Shown here piece by piece: positions 55,485 through 64,000 of a DNA stretch of 64,000 nt. The notes below the pieces were generated by a model. That model was not told the origin of the DNA. It searched no databases and saw only the letters and a list, made by a program, of their open reading frames with translations. Position numbers and translations under genes: made by a program. Each line of letters begins with the position of its first letter. Within the stretch, counting starts at the first letter, position 1. Source of the stretch: Mucilaginibacter tolerans (lineage in GTDB: Bacteria > Bacteroidota > Bacteroidia > Sphingobacteriales > Sphingobacteriaceae); NCBI RefSeq assembly GCF_030519375.1, contig NZ_JAUMKB010000017.1, positions 1 through 64,000 on the forward strand. The letters run 5' to 3'.

Positions 55485-56501
55485 ATGAAGCCGCATGCTG
55501 TTACTATAAAAGATATCGCAAAAGAATTAAATATTTCGGTAGCTACTGTTTCAAGGGCGTTAAGAGATGCTTATGATGTAAATCAGGAAACACGACAGCA
55601 AGTTCTTAATAAAGCATTGGAAATGAACTATAAACCTAATTATAATGCGATAGGTTTAGTAACAAATAGCTCTCATAACATAGGGATTGTTTTACCTGCA
55701 GTTGTGAATTATTATTTCTCCACGGTTATTTCCGGTATACAGGAAGTGGCCTATAAAAACGGTTACAATATTGTCCTTTATGTAACCAATGATTCTGCAG
55801 AACGCGAAAAAGACATCTTATATGATATTTCTCCGGGTAACATTGATGGACTTCTACTTTGCGTATCCTCAGATTCGGATCAAAGCGAGCACTTTACCAA
55901 AATCATCAATATGGGCATACCGATCGTTTTTTTTGATAGGGTTGCAGCTCACATAGACACTTCCAAAGTAATGCAGGATGATTTTAATGGAGCCTACGCT
56001 GCCGTTGACCATTTAATTAAAAGCGGGTATAAAAAAATTGCGCATATCACAGGACCAACGGGCTTGCTTTTTACCGAAAAAAGAATGGAAGGTTACCTTT
56101 TGGCACTTAAAGAGCATGGTTTCCCCATTAAAAAAGAATGGATTATTCATTCAGGGTTTACGCAAAACTGCGGTTCAGCAGACATGATGCAATTGTTAAA
56201 ATGCAAAGAAAAACCAGATGCAGTCTTCGCTGTTAACGACAGAAAAGCTATTGGTGCTATGCTGACTCTAAAGAAAAAGAAAATAAAAATAGGTAAGCAA
56301 ATAGGCATTATTGGGTTTACAAATGACCCGATGTCTGAAATTATTTCTCCCACTTTAACTACCGTAGAAGAACCAGCCAAGGAGATAGGCAGGAAAAGTT
56401 GTGAACTGTTGATGAAGCATATATTTAAAAAGCATTTTATTGCCGAGGAGGTAATTTTACCAACGAAACTTATCATAAGGGAATCCACCCAAAAACTATA
56501 A
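55485..56501 (+). CDS. LacI-family transcriptional regulator
   Basis: 338 residues. The N-terminal helix-turn-helix is VTIKDIAKELNISVATVSRAL with the hinge NYKPNYNAIGLVTN. The periplasmic-binding-like sensor domain has IGIVLPAVVNYYFSTVISGIQEVAYKNGY, DGLLLCVSSDSD, GIPIVFFDRVA, GYKKIAHITGP and IGIIGFTNDPMSEIISPTLTTVEEP. It is the last gene on the plus strand, 162 bases after the esterase with its own gap. The palindromes at 31467-31480 and 34286-34299 are plausible operators for it. The inducer is likely a sugar released by the PUL. Confidence 0.92.
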   Translation: MKPHAVTIKDIAKELNISVATVSRALRDAYDVNQETRQQVLNKALEMNYKPNYNAIGLVTNSSHNIGIVLPAVVNYYFSTVISGIQEVAYKNGYNIVLYVTNDSAEREKDILYDISPGNIDGLLLCVSSDSDQSEHFTKIINMGIPIVFFDRVAAHIDTSKVMQDDFNGAYAAVDHLIKSGYKKIAHITGPTGLLFTEKRMEGYLLALKEHGFPIKKEWIIHSGFTQNCGSADMMQLLKCKEKPDAVFAVNDRKAIGAMLTLKKKKIKIGKQIGIIGFTNDPMSEIISPTLTTVEEPAKEIGRKSCELLMKHIFKKHFIAEEVILPTKLIIRESTQKL

Positions 56502-56548
56502 TTAACAAGGATAATAGCTGAATAATTTGCTGTTTAGACAAAGACCGG

Positions 56549-56584
56549 GCAAGTATGATTTTGTTGCTTGCTTCTTGTTTTTTT
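56549..56584 (+). terminator. Intrinsic terminator after the lacI-type gene
   Basis: GCAAG (56549-56553) pairs with CTTGC (56567-56571), followed by TTCTTG and a run of seven T ending at 56584. The stem is short, with a 13-base loop. Its place 48 bases after the regulator stop suits the end of the plus-strand PUL. The rest of the 318-base convergent gap holds only this and the minus-strand terminator. Confidence 0.55.
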
Positions 56585-56749
56585 GATATAGTTCGCTGTT
56601 AATCAAGTAGGTAAAAAGTGAAATTTGCTCTGTATAAATACAGTCGTATGGAACGGTATCGATTTGGGTATAAGGCAATGATTGTGAAGCTTTTTTGTTT
56701 TATGACCTATTACTTTGTATCTACTAGAGAGAATATTCACTATAGAGAT

Positions 56750-56791
56750 TGCAGAAAAACTAAAAGCCCCGGGCTTTACAACCCGGGGCTT
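56750..56791 (-). terminator. Strong intrinsic terminator after the minus-strand susD
   Basis: AAGCCCCGGG (56764-56773) and CCCGGGGCTT (56782-56791) form a perfect 10-bp GC-rich stem with an 8-base loop. On the minus strand TTAGTTTTTCTG follows. It begins 29 bases after the susD stop at 56820 and ends the rightmost SusCD operon. Confidence 0.85.
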
Positions 56792-56819
56792 ATCGCATCA
56801 ACTTATTCTCTCAACAAAA

Positions 56820-58508
56820 TCATTTCGTTATCCAAATTTTGGTACTTGTAAGATCATTACCTCCAGTAGCAGCTTTCCAATTGGTATTATTGAACTGGGA
56901 TTCGTCTGCTGGATATTGATAACGCTGTAAGCTGCCGTAATTTTGTGTGTAGCCTGCCGGATTGCTGGCGTCCTGGGGAGTGGCATTGCCGGTCCTTCTC
57001 ATTAAGGTCCAGGCTACCCATGGCTGGCGGAACAAGTCTACCCATTCCTGCGCATAGATCAGGCTAAGGGCATTGCCGGCATTAAAGGCTACTTTTGGAT
57101 TGGTTAATACAGCGTTAATCTCGGCATTAGTTGGCGTAGCGGATGTAGGTTTATTCACTACCCAAATTGATGAATTAAACGCCATGTTTTTCCAGAAAGT
57201 AAGCGAAGCTGTTACGCCTGCTTCATACTCAGCTTTTGCCGAAGCCATATTCTGCGCAACGCCGGCGCCTCTTGCATATGCTTCAGCTTTCAAAAAATGT
57301 ACTTCAGCTGCTGAAATAAAAATTTCAGGACATGCACCGGTTGATCCGTTTATAATGCCGTCACGCCCAAGGTAATAATTATAATCTGAATATAAATTCG
57401 CCGCCTTATGTGCCGACCAACCCTTATTATCAGGGTCTCTCTCCACATTATAAGGGTCTCCGCCATCGGATATAGGCGTAACCGGGTTTTGCGGATAAGG
57501 CACCCATTTGCCTTTAACATGGTTAGATGTGTCTACGCCAACAGTTCCTGAAGTGTCTCCATTTACCTCAAAAAATATTTTACACCTCAGGTCAAATATC
57601 CCGGTGCCGTCGGTGTTGTTATTGTTGCTAAATAAATTCCACAGCGTGCTGCCCATTCGCGCACGACTTTCCGAGTGAAAAAAGAAGCCTCGTCCGGCCC
57701 CATCAATATCGAATGATATGCCGGGTATATTTGTTTGGCTAAGACCAACTACATCGGCAACCGCGTCCGTTAACAACGGCTTGGTCAGTGCATCGGCAAT
57801 AATCGGTCCGGCATCCGCACTATCTTTGTCATACATAGTTAACGCATAACGCAAGCGAAGGGAGTTAGCGAATTTTTTCCATTGGCCAATATCGTTGGCT
57901 AAAAGGAACTCGTTCGAATTGAATGAAAATTGTGGACCGTTGGCGGTAAAATGATTGACAGCCCAGGTTAAGTCACTTAAACAAGAAAGATACACCTGCT
58001 GTTGTTTATCGTAAGGCACAACAAGGTCAGCGGTATTTCCCGAAAATGCCTTTCCTGCCTTAAAATAAGGTATGTCGCCATACAAATTAGATAGCTCAAT
58101 GGCCTGGTACGCCCTTAGTACCTTTACCATGGCGATGGCATTGGTATAGGTTGCGGAATCGGGGCTCTTTGCCATAGTATTCAGCATTTGATTCATTGCA
58201 GGTAGATTCGCATAAAATTCGCTCCAGCTCGTCCCCTCTACGAAAGAATAATCCGATATGGCATACACCGCGCCCAACTGCGTAATAGGGTACAGCCATC
58301 TTGCGGCGGACCAGTTCCCGATATTGGCGGAACGATCTATATTTGCTCCTATACCCACATAAAGCTGTGGCAACGTTGCTGATGCCGGGCCACTATAGGG
58401 CGCATTTTCTTTTAGAAAATTTTTCGTACAGGACGCAAGGATTGAAGCAATAAGGACCGCCAGGGCCATTGCTTTCATCCAATGTTTTATATTATGATGC
58501 TTTAACAT
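56820..58508 (-). CDS. SusD-like outer-membrane lipoprotein (SusD-like_2 type)
   Basis: 562 residues with a lipobox cysteine at 27 (LIASILASC). Unlike the other three SusD proteins it lacks the final LTQNPGY. It has the SusD-like_2 style: AMVKVLRAYQAIELSNLYGDIPYFKAG, WKKFANSLRLRYALTMYDKDSADAGPIIADAL, EIFISAAEVHFLKAEAYARGAG and IYAQEWVDLFRQPWVAWTLMRRTG. It partners the large SusC directly upstream. No enzyme gene follows before the terminator, so the substrate cannot be inferred here. Confidence 0.92.
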   Translation of the reverse strand: MLKHHNIKHWMKAMALAVLIASILASCTKNFLKENAPYSGPASATLPQLYVGIGANIDRSANIGNWSAARWLYPITQLGAVYAISDYSFVEGTSWSEFYANLPAMNQMLNTMAKSPDSATYTNAIAMVKVLRAYQAIELSNLYGDIPYFKAGKAFSGNTADLVVPYDKQQQVYLSCLSDLTWAVNHFTANGPQFSFNSNEFLLANDIGQWKKFANSLRLRYALTMYDKDSADAGPIIADALTKPLLTDAVADVVGLSQTNIPGISFDIDGAGRGFFFHSESRARMGSTLWNLFSNNNNTDGTGIFDLRCKIFFEVNGDTSGTVGVDTSNHVKGKWVPYPQNPVTPISDGGDPYNVERDPDNKGWSAHKAANLYSDYNYYLGRDGIINGSTGACPEIFISAAEVHFLKAEAYARGAGVAQNMASAKAEYEAGVTASLTFWKNMAFNSSIWVVNKPTSATPTNAEINAVLTNPKVAFNAGNALSLIYAQEWVDLFRQPWVAWTLMRRTGNATPQDASNPAGYTQNYGSLQRYQYPADESQFNNTNWKAATGGNDLTSTKIWITK

Positions 58509-58538
58509 AACGTTTCTTTTTTAATTTTTAAAATCATA

Positions 58539-61500
58539 TTAAAACCCTGCTTTTACAGTAAAACCGTAAGAACGTACGCCAGGCAAACCGCCGAATTGTA
58601 TACCCTGAACATTCCCGCTACTAACAGTACTTTCAGGATTAATTTTATCCGGCAAGGTGGTGAACAGGTAGAACAGGTTGCGGCCTATCAATGAAACCGA
58701 CAGGTTTTGAAAGACCTTGGTTTTTTGTACCAACTCGTTCGGCAGTCTGTAAGTAAGAGATACCTCACGCAATTTTCCCCATGAATCATTAAATATGGAA
58801 TTGGTACGTACTATAGGATCATTATCCCACGATTGATAATTACCTGCATATTTCCACCAGGCGTTTACCACATTGGTGTTTGGTACATACGTGCCTGGTG
58901 TTGAACCTTGTACAACTCCAGGTAAAATTACACCAACATTAGCTTTGGTGCCATCGGGATAAGTATACGGCAATCCGTGGCCATCTCTTTCCCATACCGT
59001 TTCAGGTGCCATGCCCTGGCCCATTATAGTTGCATAATCTCCAGACCAGATTTGGCCGCCAATTTTAAAGTCAGTCAAAACATATAAGCTGAAATTTTTA
59101 TAGCGGAAAGTTTGAGAAATACCACCTGTCAGTTTTGGTGTGGCATCACCAATTTTAACAAAATTATCTGTGGTAGCATATTGCGCTCCCAACACAGGTC
59201 CAGTCCCTGTATTATAACCATCCGCGTACACCAGGTTTACTATTTTCTGACCATTAGGCGCATATTTATAATCCCGGCCATATATGGCGCCGTAATCGCT
59301 GCCAACGTCAACCTTCATGGTTACGCCATTGCTTCCAAACCATGAACCCAACTGAAGTGAATTAAGGCCAGGCTCCAATTCTACAACCTTATTTTGGTTA
59401 TGCGCCGCATTTACGGTTACGTCCCAGGAAAAATCTGCGGTCTTAATTACCTTAGCATTTACCGTTAACTCAACACCCCTGTTACGCAAAGCTCCCGAGT
59501 TGATCAAAACGCCGTTAACACCGGATGAAGCTGGGGTCTTAATAGTCAATATCTGGTGGTCTGAATAGGTATTATAGTAAGTGAAATTTACATTTAAACG
59601 GTCATTAAAGAAGCCCAGATCAGGCCCGATCTCAAAAGATCTGGAACGCTGCGGTTGAATATTGGTAGGGTACGTGCCCGGCAAATTTAAGCCAGTTGGA
59701 AAACCAGGCGTATTACCGGCTACAGGCACATAAATAAGTCCGGTTTGATAAGGTTGGTATGCATTGGCACTTTGAGCCTCACTGATTCTCAATTTACCAT
59801 AGCTCAGCCAGTTTTTTACTGAACTCATGTCAAACGCGTCGGTGAAAACGAAGCTCAAACTTGCTGATGGATAAAAATAACTCCAACGTGATGGGCGCAG
59901 TGTTGAAGACCAATCATTAGTTCCCGAGAGATCTAAAAATAAATAATTTTTGTAAGAAAGATTAAGTAACCCATATACCGTATTTATTTCCATCTCGTTC
60001 CTGTTCTCTGTAGGGTTAAGTACAGTTGGCGCATTGCCATTATAGTTACTAACATTGAAAACGAACGGATAATTAAATGGACCTGGATTGTTTGTTGCAA
60101 TATCATACATATTGGTATAATAATGCCTTGCGCCGAGTGAAAGACTGGCATTAAAATCCTTTAACAGTTTATCTTTATGGAAAACTAAACGGCCATCCAG
60201 GTTATTGGTAGATGTTCTTGCAAGGTCATAGCCATAACTTCCAATTAATCCCGCAGCATCTGTAGGATAGTTTTTGGTTACAAACTGGTTAGTGTAGTAA
60301 TTTAAGCCAACATTGCCAACAGCTTTCAACCAAGGGGTGACTTCAGCGTTAAGCGAAATAGATCCTATGAATTGATTTTGTGTGAGCGTAGTGGTGTTAT
60401 TAAAAACGTTCCACCAGTAATATTGCTGCCCATATTCAAATGGCGACTGTTTCAATATAGGATTTTGCGATCCGTCAGGTAACGTGGTTAAGCCTCTCTC
60501 AAGGGGTTTGTAATCAGCCGGTAAATTATATACCGTCATATAGCCAACACCAATACCAGCGCTTCCGGTTCCACTTTCACCATATATGTTTGGCGGATTA
60601 AATTTATTCAGGTTAATATAGCTCGCGGTCGCATCAACTTTTACTTTAGGGCTGATGTTGATAGAGGAACCGATATTAAATGTGTTTGTCGCGTTGTGGC
60701 TGTTGTAAGTTATTTCGTCATTTGTCGACCTGGTATAGGATACACGCAGTGTTCCAAAGTCACCTCCACCCGAAAGAGATACATTATGCGTTTGTGTGTT
60801 GCCGGTTCTATAAAAACTCTTGAAAATATTAGGATTGCCGGTGTATGGCCTGGTTGTGCCATCCCACCAAACCAATGGCTGGCCTTCCATTTTTGGCCCC
60901 CATGATGCACCATCGCCCGGGAAGCCAATATAGTTATAAAATGGGCCGCCCGCAGCGCTGGTAACTCCCGGGCTAACATAAGCGCCCGGTATGTTGCCCA
61001 AAGAGCCATAGGGGTCTCCGCCTATTTGTTCTTGCCGGTTATTTCCATTGCCGTCTTTATAAAAAAACGGATTGGCCGAATAAAGGTCTTCGGTCATACC
61101 ATTACCATATTCATCCTGCAATTTTATAAAACGGTATGGGTCGTTAGCGCGGTATGAATAATTATAATCAACGCCAAATCCCTTCTTTTTTGAACCTTTT
61201 TTAGTAACGATAACAAGAGCGCCGTTGGCTCCGCGCGCGCCATACAAGGCTGCTGCCGTTGGTCCCTTCAATACGGTGACGCTTTCTATATCATCCGAAT
61301 TTAAGCTGTTTAAAAAAGAACCGTTGTCTATTGGGGGCTGTGATACGTCGGTGTTGCCTAGATTTAATGCATCACTATAAGATTGAATAATGCCTTTTGG
61401 CTGTACCGGCTCGTTATCAATTATAACGTTATCTAAAACGATCAAAGCCTGGTTATTGCCGTAAAGATTATTATTCCCTCTGAGCACGACACGTGTGGAA

Positions 61501-62309
61501 GCGCCTTCAACACCGTTAGGTGTGGTAATGTTCAATCCTGCTATTTTTCCCATCAGACCTTCGGAAATATTCGGCGGGTTTACTTTATCCAGGTCAGCTC
61601 CTGAAATTGTCTGGGCCGAATATCCTAATGATCTTGTTTCACGTTTGATGCCTAAAGCCGTAGTAATTTCGACATTTTGTAACGAACTTGCTGATGGCTT
61701 TAAGCTGATGGTAATACTGGTCCTGTCGCCGACCGTAACTTCCTGTTCAGCATAACCAATAAATGATACTGTCAGAACAGCAGATTTATCGGGTACCGTT
61801 ATTTTAAAATTACCGTTTACGTCGGTTGAGGTAACGGTGTTTGTGCCCTTCACCCGTATCGTCGCACCCGGAAGCGGAATACCCATGTCATCGAGCACTT
61901 TACCGCTTATGTTAATAGGAGCGGCGGGCGTGACTTCTGCGTTTGCGGGCGTTTTTTCCGTCAGTACAATTGTTTTCTGTACTATTTTATAGGTTATGGG
62001 CAAATCTTTAAAGCAAAGCTCAAGCGTATTCTCCAGGTTAAGGTTCTTTACGTCTAATGAAACTTTATAGGATTGCTTTATAATATCTGTTTTGTACCAG
62101 AATGTATAACCGCTTTGTTTTTCGATTTCGCTTAAAACCCTTTCAAGTTTTGCGTTTTTATTTGTTATTGTTATGTTCTGTCCGAATGTGGCTGCATGTA
62201 GGTGCAGACATAACACTGTGACAAGAGCAATAGTTAGTTTCATAACCAACATTATCTTTTTAAGCCGCGGGTAGTTATACCTCAACGGATTAATAGTAGA
62301 AATTTCCAT
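58539..62309 (-). CDS. Large SusC/RagA TonB-dependent transporter with STN domain
   Basis: 1256 residues, longer than the other SusC proteins. Signal region (KLTIALVTVLCLHLHAATFGQ), STN domain (about 45-118: AKLERVLSEIEKQSGYTFWY, LNLENTLELCF), regulatory-like beta domain (ISGKVLDDMGIPLPGATIRVKG), plug with TTALGIKRETRSLGYSAQTI and VLKGPTAAALYGARGANGALVIVTKKG, then the barrel. The TALGIKRE-type TonB-box region and the SusD-like_2 partner belong together in my experience of the family. The STN domain links it to the FecR gene upstream, as in the mannan PUL. Confidence 0.95.
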   Translation of the reverse strand: MEISTINPLRYNYPRLKKIMLVMKLTIALVTVLCLHLHAATFGQNITITNKNAKLERVLSEIEKQSGYTFWYKTDIIKQSYKVSLDVKNLNLENTLELCFKDLPITYKIVQKTIVLTEKTPANAEVTPAAPINISGKVLDDMGIPLPGATIRVKGTNTVTSTDVNGNFKITVPDKSAVLTVSFIGYAEQEVTVGDRTSITISLKPSASSLQNVEITTALGIKRETRSLGYSAQTISGADLDKVNPPNISEGLMGKIAGLNITTPNGVEGASTRVVLRGNNNLYGNNQALIVLDNVIIDNEPVQPKGIIQSYSDALNLGNTDVSQPPIDNGSFLNSLNSDDIESVTVLKGPTAAALYGARGANGALVIVTKKGSKKKGFGVDYNYSYRANDPYRFIKLQDEYGNGMTEDLYSANPFFYKDGNGNNRQEQIGGDPYGSLGNIPGAYVSPGVTSAAGGPFYNYIGFPGDGASWGPKMEGQPLVWWDGTTRPYTGNPNIFKSFYRTGNTQTHNVSLSGGGDFGTLRVSYTRSTNDEITYNSHNATNTFNIGSSINISPKVKVDATASYINLNKFNPPNIYGESGTGSAGIGVGYMTVYNLPADYKPLERGLTTLPDGSQNPILKQSPFEYGQQYYWWNVFNNTTTLTQNQFIGSISLNAEVTPWLKAVGNVGLNYYTNQFVTKNYPTDAAGLIGSYGYDLARTSTNNLDGRLVFHKDKLLKDFNASLSLGARHYYTNMYDIATNNPGPFNYPFVFNVSNYNGNAPTVLNPTENRNEMEINTVYGLLNLSYKNYLFLDLSGTNDWSSTLRPSRWSYFYPSASLSFVFTDAFDMSSVKNWLSYGKLRISEAQSANAYQPYQTGLIYVPVAGNTPGFPTGLNLPGTYPTNIQPQRSRSFEIGPDLGFFNDRLNVNFTYYNTYSDHQILTIKTPASSGVNGVLINSGALRNRGVELTVNAKVIKTADFSWDVTVNAAHNQNKVVELEPGLNSLQLGSWFGSNGVTMKVDVGSDYGAIYGRDYKYAPNGQKIVNLVYADGYNTGTGPVLGAQYATTDNFVKIGDATPKLTGGISQTFRYKNFSLYVLTDFKIGGQIWSGDYATIMGQGMAPETVWERDGHGLPYTYPDGTKANVGVILPGVVQGSTPGTYVPNTNVVNAWWKYAGNYQSWDNDPIVRTNSIFNDSWGKLREVSLTYRLPNELVQKTKVFQNLSVSLIGRNLFYLFTTLPDKINPESTVSSGNVQGIQFGGLPGVRSYGFTVKAGF

Positions 62310-62375
62310 ACATTTGTTTGGTTTTTGGGTTTAGAATAGATTAGGTTACTCCATCTTATTTAGCCCAGCCATTTT

Positions 62376-62409
62376 GCCGGAGGTGCTCGCAACACGTTCC
62401 GGCTTTTTT
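62376..62409 (+). terminator. Plus-strand intrinsic terminator between fecR and susC
   Basis: GCCGGA (62376-62381) pairs with TCCGGC (62398-62403). The stem continues with a G-T pair and GTG/CAC around a bulged G, with a 7-base loop. Six T (62404-62409) follow on the plus strand. An outer arm CCAGC/GCTGG (62365-62369 and 62410-62414) flanks it. The hairpin is 67-100 bases upstream of the minus-strand susC ATG, the same place as the terminator at 18667-18706. Confidence 0.68.
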
Positions 62410-62456
62410 GCTGGTGAGCTATCAGGCCCAGCCTTTTAGCTTTTATCTACCAGTGA

Positions 62457-63620
62457 TTATTTTACTATAATTTTCCTCCCTTCTATAGTAAAGTTTATAC
62501 CGCTTAATTCCAGTATTTTTAAAACCGTTGATGCATTTGAGTTTCTTGAAATCCGGCCGTGGTAGGTTGATACCGGTATCTGCCCCGAATATTCAACATC
62601 TACGTTGTACCACCTGCTTATTTGTCGCATGATGGTTTTTATATCAGCATTGTTAAATTGAAACATGCCACTTTTCCAGGCGGTCGCTTCATCAACATCC
62701 ACATCAGTTTTTACTTCTGACATGCTATTGGATTTTAATAAATATTGCTGCCCGGGCCTGATCATTGTTTGCCCTTGGGCGTGATATATTTTCACGCTGC
62801 CTTCAACCAGGGTAGTTGCTACCGCTTCTTCGTCTGCATAGGAATTTACATCAAATTGGGTGCCTATATCTTGTACAATTTGCCCGGCAGTTTTTACTTT
62901 AAATGGTTGTTTTGAATTGTGTACGACGTCAAAATAAGCTTCGCCCGTTAACTCAACAACCCTTTCGCTGCCCGAAAACGCAGTTGGGAACTTTAATGAG
63001 GAAGCGGCATTTAACCACACTTTCGTTCCATCGGGAAGTGTTAGCTGGTATTGGCCGCCTTTAGGCGTGGTGAGGGTATTATAGCTTGCCTGGATTGAAC
63101 TTGAGTTGTCCGAGGCGGCCTGATAGTCCAAATGCCCGCTTTGTTTAACAATATGAGCGCCAGGCTGCAGGGTTAACGAACCGTTTTTTATATTATTCAG
63201 GTTAATTTTTGATCCATCGGAAAGGGTTAAGATCGCCTTACTTCCGCCAGGCGGCAGGTCATGATTTTGCGCCCGGAGTACCATCTGTTTATGCCTGAGC
63301 TGGTTTGCGGCAAACAACGAAAGCATCAAAAACAATAAAATAGATGCTGCCACCTGGAATGATTTCTTTCTATAAATAGGGATAACCCGTTTTTGAATGC
63401 GACCGATGCGATTGTCTATTTTCAGCCGAAGGGTAGCTTTAAGTGCGCTAATCTCTTCTTCATTCAAGCTTTCGGTAATATCCGGATCATTAGAAAAGTG
63501 GGAATAATAATCTTCAATGATCCTTATCTCTTCAGCGGATGCACTGCCGTTTAAATACTTTTCTACCAGCTTAAAAAAATCTTTCTTTAGTTGCGGGGGC
63601 ATAAGTGTTTTTTTATACAT
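62457..63620 (-). CDS. FecR-family anti-sigma factor
   Basis: 387 residues; an ATG six codons downstream (63602) is an alternative start. The cytoplasmic sigma-binding segment is LKKDFFKLVEKYLNGSASAEEIRIIEDYY. One membrane helix follows at about 89-108 (SFQVAASILLFLMLSLFAAN). The periplasmic FecR domain has LPPGGSKAILTLSDGSKINL, TLTTPKGGQYQLTLPDGTKVWLNAASSLKFPTAF, VVELTGEAYFDVVHN and IGTQFDVNSYADEE. The C-terminal STN-interacting domain is RQISRWYNVDVEYSGQ. It should transmit the signal from the STN-type SusC downstream to the sigma factor at the window edge. Confidence 0.95.
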   Translation of the reverse strand: MYKKTLMPPQLKKDFFKLVEKYLNGSASAEEIRIIEDYYSHFSNDPDITESLNEEEISALKATLRLKIDNRIGRIQKRVIPIYRKKSFQVAASILLFLMLSLFAANQLRHKQMVLRAQNHDLPPGGSKAILTLSDGSKINLNNIKNGSLTLQPGAHIVKQSGHLDYQAASDNSSSIQASYNTLTTPKGGQYQLTLPDGTKVWLNAASSLKFPTAFSGSERVVELTGEAYFDVVHNSKQPFKVKTAGQIVQDIGTQFDVNSYADEEAVATTLVEGSVKIYHAQGQTMIRPGQQYLLKSNSMSEVKTDVDVDEATAWKSGMFQFNNADIKTIMRQISRWYNVDVEYSGQIPVSTYHGRISRNSNASTVLKILELSGINFTIEGRKIIVK

Positions 63621-63719
63621 GTATCAAAACATGTATGAATCTCCCACGCACTTCTAAAATTTTTATAAAAAAATTACAATGATTATCTATGAGCAGGAAG
63701 TGAAGGGAATGTTGGGATA

Positions 63720-64000
63720 TCAGAGCAATAAGGATATGATCTTTCCTAAATGCACACGGAGCAATCTTAACGAGGTTGTGAACTGATTTTGTACTGTTTT
63801 TTGCGAAACATGCAGTATCTCGCTGATCTCACGGGTCGACAGATCCTGGCCAAATTTCATAATGAAAACTTGCTTCCTTTTCTCCGGTTGCATATTCAGC
63901 CAGATCTCAATACACCCACGTATTTCTTTCTCAAAGAAAATCGAAGCCGGATCCGAAGCTGAAGCGACTATAAATTCAATAGGCTCCACAAAGCGGCCCA
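63720..64000 (-). CDS. ECF sigma factor, N-terminal part beyond the window
   Basis: The C-terminal ~93 residues of an ECF sigma factor are visible, and the frame stays open to base 64000, so region 2 lies outside. Region 4 is clear: MQPEKRKQVFIMKFGQDLSTREISEILHVSQKTVQNQFTTSLRLLRVHLG with the helix-turn-helix at STREISEILHVSQKTVQNQ. The short hydrophobic end (KIISLLL) resembles the tail of the other ECF factor in the window. It precedes fecR and susC as in the mannan PUL. Confidence 0.88.
   Translation of the reverse strand, partial: GRFVEPIEFIVASASDPASIFFEKEIRGCIEIWLNMQPEKRKQVFIMKFGQDLSTREISEILHVSQKTVQNQFTTSLRLLRVHLGKIISLLL

Overview
The window reads as chromosomal DNA of a soil or plant-associated Bacteroidota, most likely Sphingobacteriaceae (a Mucilaginibacter or Pedobacter type). 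Reasons: four SusC/SusD pairs, Bacteroidetes ECF-sigma/FecR regulators, many exported glycoside hydrolases, YDG/MBG-repeat surface protein, and few clear Shine-Dalgarno sites. It is almost entirely glycan- and sulfate-ester-acquisition machinery. The genus call is inference from protein style only.

Layout. (A) 1-3242, minus: the first ~1080 residues of a giant YDG/MBG repeat surface protein whose C-terminus lies beyond the left edge. (B) 4255-6030, minus: AraC-type regulator and aldo/keto reductase, back to back. (C) 6219-20622, minus: an alpha-mannan-type PUL. In transcription order it holds ECF sigma, FecR anti-sigma, STN-domain SusC, SusD, SusE, GH76 endo-mannanase, GH92 alpha-mannosidase and GH78 alpha-rhamnosidase. 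(D) 20821-30615, minus: a sulfate-ester locus: SusC, SusD, two tiny membrane proteins, a fatty-acid-hydroxylase-family protein, a Cys-type arylsulfatase, a secreted rhodanese-thioredoxin fusion and a lipoprotein formylglycine-generating enzyme. (E) 30616-31701: a 1 kb divergent spacer with two degenerate tRNA-like sequences and a promoter module. (F) 31702-56501, plus: a large PUL for an amino-sugar, rhamnose and uronate-containing glycan. It holds NahK-like kinase, two GH109, a NagB-like isomerase, GH20, SusC/SusD, GH88, SGNH esterases (three domains in two proteins), two NagX/HGSNAT-like membrane proteins, an exported amidohydrolase, an ExuT-like MFS transporter, GH78 and a terminal LacI regulator. 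(G) 56820-64000, minus: a fourth SusC/SusD with FecR and a sigma factor cut by the right edge.

How it works together. Regions C and G have the trans-envelope signalling design: the STN domain on SusC touches FecR, which releases the ECF sigma factor. Region F instead ends in a LacI regulator, and a duplicated operator/promoter-like module stands before two of its genes. Region D couples a sulfatase with its own periplasmic maturation enzyme and a thiol donor candidate.

The most interesting non-coding signals are three plus-strand intrinsic terminators placed just upstream of the three minus-strand susC genes. They could end cis-antisense RNAs of the kind described as DonS in Bacteroides fragilis. 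The others are the exactly spaced module pair in region F and the degenerate tRNA-like pair between the two divergent loci.
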